A stretch of 18,265 nt of DNA from T1Sed10-7 sp040904745 (GTDB lineage Bacteria > Actinomycetota > Nitriliruptoria > Nitriliruptorales > Nitriliruptoraceae): positions 1 to 18,265 of the forward strand of contig JBBDSW010000179.1 of NCBI GenBank assembly GCA_040904745.1. Direction: 5' to 3'. Below, piece after piece: positions 14,504 to 18,265 of this stretch. The notes below the pieces were generated by a model. That model had not been told where the DNA came from and searched no databases. It worked only from the letters and a program-made list of their open reading frames with translations. How positions within the stretch are numbered: the first letter of the stretch is position 1; each line of letters begins with the position of its first letter. Position numbers and translations under genes: made by a program.

Positions 14504-16620
14504 GACAACGCTGATCCACCCGTGTCCACTCCCGTCGCTGAGGCGGGCCCGAACAGCGGTGGGGTGACGTGGTAGCCGGCACCGCCCGCCTGTTTCACGC
14601 GGTACATCGCCTCATCGGCGGCGCGCAGCACCTCATCCGGCGTCTCACCGTGATCGGGCGCCAGGGCGAACCCGATGCTGACGCCGACGGCGAGGTCGAA
14701 GCCCCGATAGGCCAGTGGCTTCGCGAGCTCCTCGAGCAGTGCAGCCGCCGTGCGGTGCACCCCGTCCACATCGTCCAGATCCCGGAGCAGCACCACGAAC
14801 TCGTCACCGGAGATCCGCGCCACGGTGTCCGTCGCACGGACGGCCCTGCGGATGCGCTCGGCCACGGCCGAGAGCAACTGGTCACCGGCCGCATGTCCCG
14901 CCGTGTCGTTGACACGCTTGAAGCCATCGAGGTCCAGGAACCCGATGCCTGCCCGGCGGCCGGTACGCCGGTGGTCCGCGATCGCCTGCTCGATCCGGTC
15001 GTGCAGCAGTTCGCGGCCCGGGAGGCCGGTCAACCGGTCGTGGGTCGCGGCATGCAGGACGCTGGCCAGCAACCGGTTGCGAGCGAGCGCGATGGCAGCC
15101 TGGTCCGCCAGGCCCTGCAGGCCCCGGAGCTCGGTCGCGCGGGTCGCATCCCTCGGATCGGCCGTGTGCGCCGCCACCTCGCTGGCCAGGATGCCTCCGA
15201 GCAGCTCGCCGCCCGAGACCAGCGGCGCGAACGTCGCGGCCGGACGACCGAACCATGCGAGCAGCGCCCCGGCATCGGGATCCTCAGACCCGGAGACGAG
15301 CCGGATCGGCTCCGGCGGTCGGAGCCGGTCACCCCTGAGCGACCCCAGTGTGCGGGGCACGGCGAACCGCCGCGCGACGTCCCCCTCGAGCTCCACACCC
15401 TGGGCAGCGACGAGCACCAACTCCTCGGCGTCCGGATCCCAGCTGAACACCGCCGCCAGATCGGCACCCGTGACGAGTGGGATCGCACCCACGACCCGCG
15501 CCGCGATGGTCTCTTCGTCCTCGGCGGTCGCGAGTTGGCGCGAGAGCCGCAGGAGGGCCTCGTTGACCTCCCGGCTGCGTCGCTCCGAGAGGAGCGCGGA
15601 GGTCACGTCCAGCGCCGCGGCCGCGAGGCCCGCGTAGGCATCGAGGTGCTCCTGCTCCGCGGGCAGGAAGCCCGCATCGGCGGGCACGAACGCCGCCAGC
15701 CACCCGTAGTCGTGACGGGTGGAGGCGATCCTGGAGACGATCGTCGCCGACGACGGGTGAGTGGCCACCCCGGACGCCAGCAGTTCGCGACCGAGCCGCT
15801 GCGCCTCGTCGTCGGCGAACCCGTCGGCATGGACGTGGACGACCCCGGCGGCACGGGCTGCCAGCACGTGTCGCTGCGCCCGGACCGCGACCCCGGCCCG
15901 GCGAGCGATCCGCCCCAACCCCTGGTCGATGTCGTCGGCGGAGACCAACTCGGCGACGGTGCGCTCCAGGTCCCCGGTCCGGTTGCGTAGCGAGGTGTCG
16001 ATCACCTCGGCCCGTCTGCGTCGGACCGAGGGGGACCATCGCCGCCACCGCGACCACCGGACGACGTAGACGCACTCCGCCGCCCCGTCGACCTGACAGG
16101 ACGGATGAGCGACCTCCGCGGGAGGGAGCCCGAAGACGGCCGGGATCTGCGACAGCACCCCCTCGTTGTAGAGGCAGTCGTGCCGGCTCGGGATGCGCGG
16201 CTCGTGCAGCCGGTAGGCCACGGTGCCGCGGTCAGGAGACGTCTCCAGGCACCGCATCGTCGCACTGGCCGAGAACTTCGCGTTGGCCCGAGCGACGCTG
16301 CGCAGCACCCGCTCGGGGGACCCGAGTGCCCCGATCAGGAACAGCAGCGCGCGCCCGAACTGCTCGGTGAGCACCGAGGCCCCGATCCGCCGCGCCACCA
16401 GCGGGTCACCGGTCAACTCGGCCGCAGCCTCGAACAGCGCGATCTTCTCCTCGTAGGTCGACCAGGTGGCCTCGTCCTCGAGCGTGGCAACGGAACGGTG
16501 CTCACCTGCGCGCGTGAGCAGCCCTTCGAGCGCGTCCTCCCCGAGTGCACGGCGGATGTAGACCACGATGAGCCGGGTGGTGACCCCCGCGGTGTCCCGA
16601 CGATCCTCGGCAGCGCTCAC
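14500..16620 (-). CDS. Diguanylate cyclase with N-terminal V4R-like sensor and GAF regions
   Basis: A 706-residue signalling protein predicted to make c-di-GMP from two GTP. The GGDEF domain is at about residues 520-685, with DRLTGLPGR, FLDLDGFKRVND (metal D563) and the active-site SGDEF (604-608, an accepted variant of GGDEF). An RxxD inhibitory site (R595-D598) sits five residues upstream. Two GAF-like regions precede it (about 215-345 and 355-515). Residues 1-190 resemble the small-molecule-binding V4R/heme-NO-binding-like domains, ending in HPSCQVDGAAECVYVVRW with the typical Cys-x-Gly-x-Cys spacing. There are no membrane segments. The GTG at 16620 overlaps the RNase E/G stop (GTGA, 16617-16620), so translation is probably coupled; its stop overlaps the next ABC gene. 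No EAL domain is visible. The sensor assignment is tentative; the cyclase is firm. Confidence 0.9.
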   Translation of the reverse strand: MSAAEDRRDTAGVTTRLIVVYIRRALGEDALEGLLTRAGEHRSVATLEDEATWSTYEEKIALFEAAAELTGDPLVARRIGASVLTEQFGRALLFLIGALGSPERVLRSVARANAKFSASATMRCLETSPDRGTVAYRLHEPRIPSRHDCLYNEGVLSQIPAVFGLPPAEVAHPSCQVDGAAECVYVVRWSRWRRWSPSVRRRRAEVIDTSLRNRTGDLERTVAELVSADDIDQGLGRIARRAGVAVRAQRHVLAARAAGVVHVHADGFADDEAQRLGRELLASGVATHPSSATIVSRIASTRHDYGWLAAFVPADAGFLPAEQEHLDAYAGLAAAALDVTSALLSERRSREVNEALLRLSRQLATAEDEETIAARVVGAIPLVTGADLAAVFSWDPDAEELVLVAAQGVELEGDVARRFAVPRTLGSLRGDRLRPPEPIRLVSGSEDPDAGALLAWFGRPAATFAPLVSGGELLGGILASEVAAHTADPRDATRATELRGLQGLADQAAIALARNRLLASVLHAATHDRLTGLPGRELLHDRIEQAIADHRRTGRRAGIGFLDLDGFKRVNDTAGHAAGDQLLSAVAERIRRAVRATDTVARISGDEFVVLLRDLDDVDGVHRTAAALLEELAKPLAYRGFDLAVGVSIGFALAPDHGETPDEVLRAADEAMYRVKQAGGAGYHVTPPLFGPASATGVDTGGSALS

Positions 16621-18265
16621 TCCAGCTCGCTGATGACGCCCCGCCCCTCGCAGGCCTCGCACGTGTGGCTGAACGACTCGAGGAGGCCCTGGCTCACGTT
16701 CTTGCGGGTCATCTGCACCAGGCCGAGACGCGACACCTCGGACACCCGGGTCTTGGTCCGGTCACGGAGGAGCTCACGCTTGAGCCGACGCACGACCTGC
16801 TCCTGGTTGGCCTTGAGCAGCATGTCGATGAAGTCGATCACGATGATGCCACCCATGTCGCGCAGGCGCAGCTGGCGCACGATCTCGTCGGCGGCCTCGA
16901 GGTTGGTCCGCAGCACGATCTCCTCGAGGTTCAGATCCTTGTCACCGGTGAAGCGGCCGGTGTTGACATCGATGACCTTCATCGCCTCGGTCGACTCGAT
17001 GATGAGGTAGCCGCCCGAGGGGAGCCAGACCTTCCTGCCCATCGCCTTGCGCAGCTGATCGGCCACGTCGTAGGCCGCGAACAGGGACGGCAGCTCCTGT
17101 CGTCGGGCGGTCGCCGCCGCCAGGTCGACCCGTCCGATCGTCGGGTCGACCTCGTCCGTGGCCGCGGTATCACCGGCGGCGTCCTCGCTGTCCCGGTCAG
17201 ATGCATCGCTCCGGCTGCTCCCGCGCGGTGTGACGTCGGGCTCGAGCGGCGGGGCGCCGGCAGCCCGGGCTCGCGCATCGGCGGTGGGTGCACCGTAGAG
17301 CTCGACCTTGTCGAGCAGCTCCGGCGCGACCTCGTCGAGGTAGCTACGGACCTGGCGATAGAGGTCCTCGTCATCGACGATGCAGCGCGCGAACTCGGGC
17401 CCGAAGTTGTCGCGGATCACCTTGACGACCAGCGGTGGCTCCTCGTAGACGCTGGCCAGCGCCTTGGCTCCCTCCGCCTCCTGCTCCACGCGCTCCCACT
17501 TGGCGAGCAGCCGCTCGAGGTCGGCGATGATCTGCTCCTCGGTCGCCCCCTCGGCCGCGGTCCGCACGATGACCCCGTGCTCGCTGGGCTTGACCTTCTT
17601 GACCACACGGCGCAGCCGATCGCGTTCCTTGTCGGTCAGCTTCCTCGAGATCCCGAACAGGTCCGAGCTCGGCGCCAGCACCATGTAGCGGCCTGCCAGC
17701 GACAGGTGCATCGTCAACCGCGGGCCCTTTGAGCCCATCGGATCCTTGGTGACCTGGACGAGCACCTTCTGCCCCGGCTTGAGGGCGTTCTCGATGCGGT
17801 GGGCATCGCCTTCCTCGAGATCGAGTTCGTCGTAGAGGACCTCCCCCGCGTACAACACCCCGTTGCGGCCCTTCCCGATGTCGAGGAACGCGGCCTCCAT
17901 CCCGGGCAGCACGTTCTGCACCCGTGCCATGTAGATGTTGCCGACGAAGGTCACGTCCTCCTTGCGGGTGACGTAGTGCTCGACGACGGTGCGGTCCTCG
18001 AGGACGGCGATCTGGGTGCGGTCCTCGCGTGAGCTGACGAGCATGGTCCGAGGCGGACCCTCGAGGATCGCTCGGCGCACCTCCTCCGGCACACCCCCAG
18101 CACGCTGGGAGCCCTTGCGACCGCCGTTCCCGTTGCCCTGGCCGCCGCTGCCACCACGGCGTGCACCCTGCTTGGCGGCCATGCGGGTCCCGCCCTTGGC
18201 GATCGCGTCCTCGACCTCGCGCTCCGCGGCGGACCCGCTCGCTCCCTCGGCATCATCCGCTTCGG
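16617..18265 (-). CDS. rng: RNase E/G family endoribonuclease, 5' end beyond window
   Basis: Single-strand endoribonuclease of mRNA decay and rRNA processing. Numbered from the ATG at 18182, an S1-like region lies at about 75-165 (GNIYMARVQNVLPGMEAAF, FLDIGKGRNGVLY). The catalytic part has VIDVNTG (D405, N407), NLEAADEIVRQLRLRDMGG and VIDFIDM (D450). The Zn-link is CEAC (C508, C511), and the protein ends 10 residues after it with no C-terminal scaffold. The frame stays open from 18182 to the window edge (27 more codons, acidic), so the true start probably lies outside and the ATG may be internal. The N-terminus has a Gly/Arg/Gln/Lys-rich stretch (about residues 5-29). An acidic insert (about 299-364) interrupts the usual core. 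The stop overlaps the cyclase start. Could equally be named rne. Confidence 0.93.
   Translation of the reverse strand, partial: EADDAEGASGSAAEREVEDAIAKGGTRMAAKQGARRGGSGGQGNGNGGRKGSQRAGGVPEEVRRAILEGPPRTMLVSSREDRTQIAVLEDRTVVEHYVTRKEDVTFVGNIYMARVQNVLPGMEAAFLDIGKGRNGVLYAGEVLYDELDLEEGDAHRIENALKPGQKVLVQVTKDPMGSKGPRLTMHLSLAGRYMVLAPSSDLFGISRKLTDKERDRLRRVVKKVKPSEHGVIVRTAAEGATEEQIIADLERLLAKWERVEQEAEGAKALASVYEEPPLVVKVIRDNFGPEFARCIVDDEDLYRQVRSYLDEVAPELLDKVELYGAPTADARARAAGAPPLEPDVTPRGSSRSDASDRDSEDAAGDTAATDEVDPTIGRVDLAAATARRQELPSLFAAYDVADQLRKAMGRKVWLPSGGYLIIESTEAMKVIDVNTGRFTGDKDLNLEEIVLRTNLEAADEIVRQLRLRDMGGIIVIDFIDMLLKANQEQVVRRLKRELLRDRTKTRVSEVSRLGLVQMTRKNVSQGLLESFSHTCEACEGRGVISELE

Noticed and set aside
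8941..14575. Long plus-strand open frames (up to 669 codons) opposite the dehydrogenase and ABC genes
   Set aside because: They are low-complexity His/Arg/Asp-rich translations antisense to well-recognised enzymes and have no family motifs.
1..18265. Mobile elements, CRISPR, tRNA or rRNA
   Set aside because: No transposase, integrase, spaced repeats, cloverleaf or rRNA-like stretch was recognised on either strand.

Overview
The window is very GC-rich DNA with tightly packed genes, frequent GTG starts and many 4-base stop/start overlaps. Gene content points to an actinobacterium (Actinomycetota): the rplU-rpmA-obg-proB block, an RNase E/G whose catalytic core reads like the mycobacterial type, an OmpR-type two-component pair and a Suc/Fer-like redox protein. 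It may be a deep-branching lineage, but the genus cannot be told from the sequence.

Left part (1-4203): the last codons of one gene and a complete small secreted acidic protein with a similar C-terminus suggest a tandem pair of exported proteins, separated by a strong GC hairpin. An aminoglycoside-phosphotransferase-fold kinase on the minus strand follows. Divergent from it is a response regulator/histidine kinase operon with a striking CTGAGG direct and inverted repeat in its promoter region.

Middle (4205-7441, minus strand): rplU (L21), rpmA (L27), obg (ribosome-assembly GTPase) and proB (glutamate 5-kinase with PUA domain). A perfect 14-bp hairpin sits between rpmA and obg. rplU has a candidate TTGACC-18-TACCGT promoter and a long, probably structured leader. 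A Suc/Fer-like thioredoxin-fold protein is divergent from rplU (7891-8820).

Right part (8854-18265, minus strand): a single apparent operon reads from the right edge leftwards. It holds RNase E/G (5' end outside the window), a sensor-GAF-GGDEF diguanylate cyclase, two ABC exporter half-transporters with complementary degenerate ATP sites (a heterodimer), and a divergent aldehyde dehydrogenase. The first four genes overlap by 4 bases (GTGA/TTGA/GTGA).

In many actinobacteria the RNase E/G gene lies directly upstream of rplU. Here the same order and strand are kept, but about 9 kb of signalling, transport and redox genes lies between them, and the first of these is translationally overlapped with the RNase. 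That split block, the RNase/c-di-GMP linkage and unusual inserts in the RNase and one exporter subunit are the main points of interest. No mobile element, CRISPR array, tRNA or rRNA was seen.
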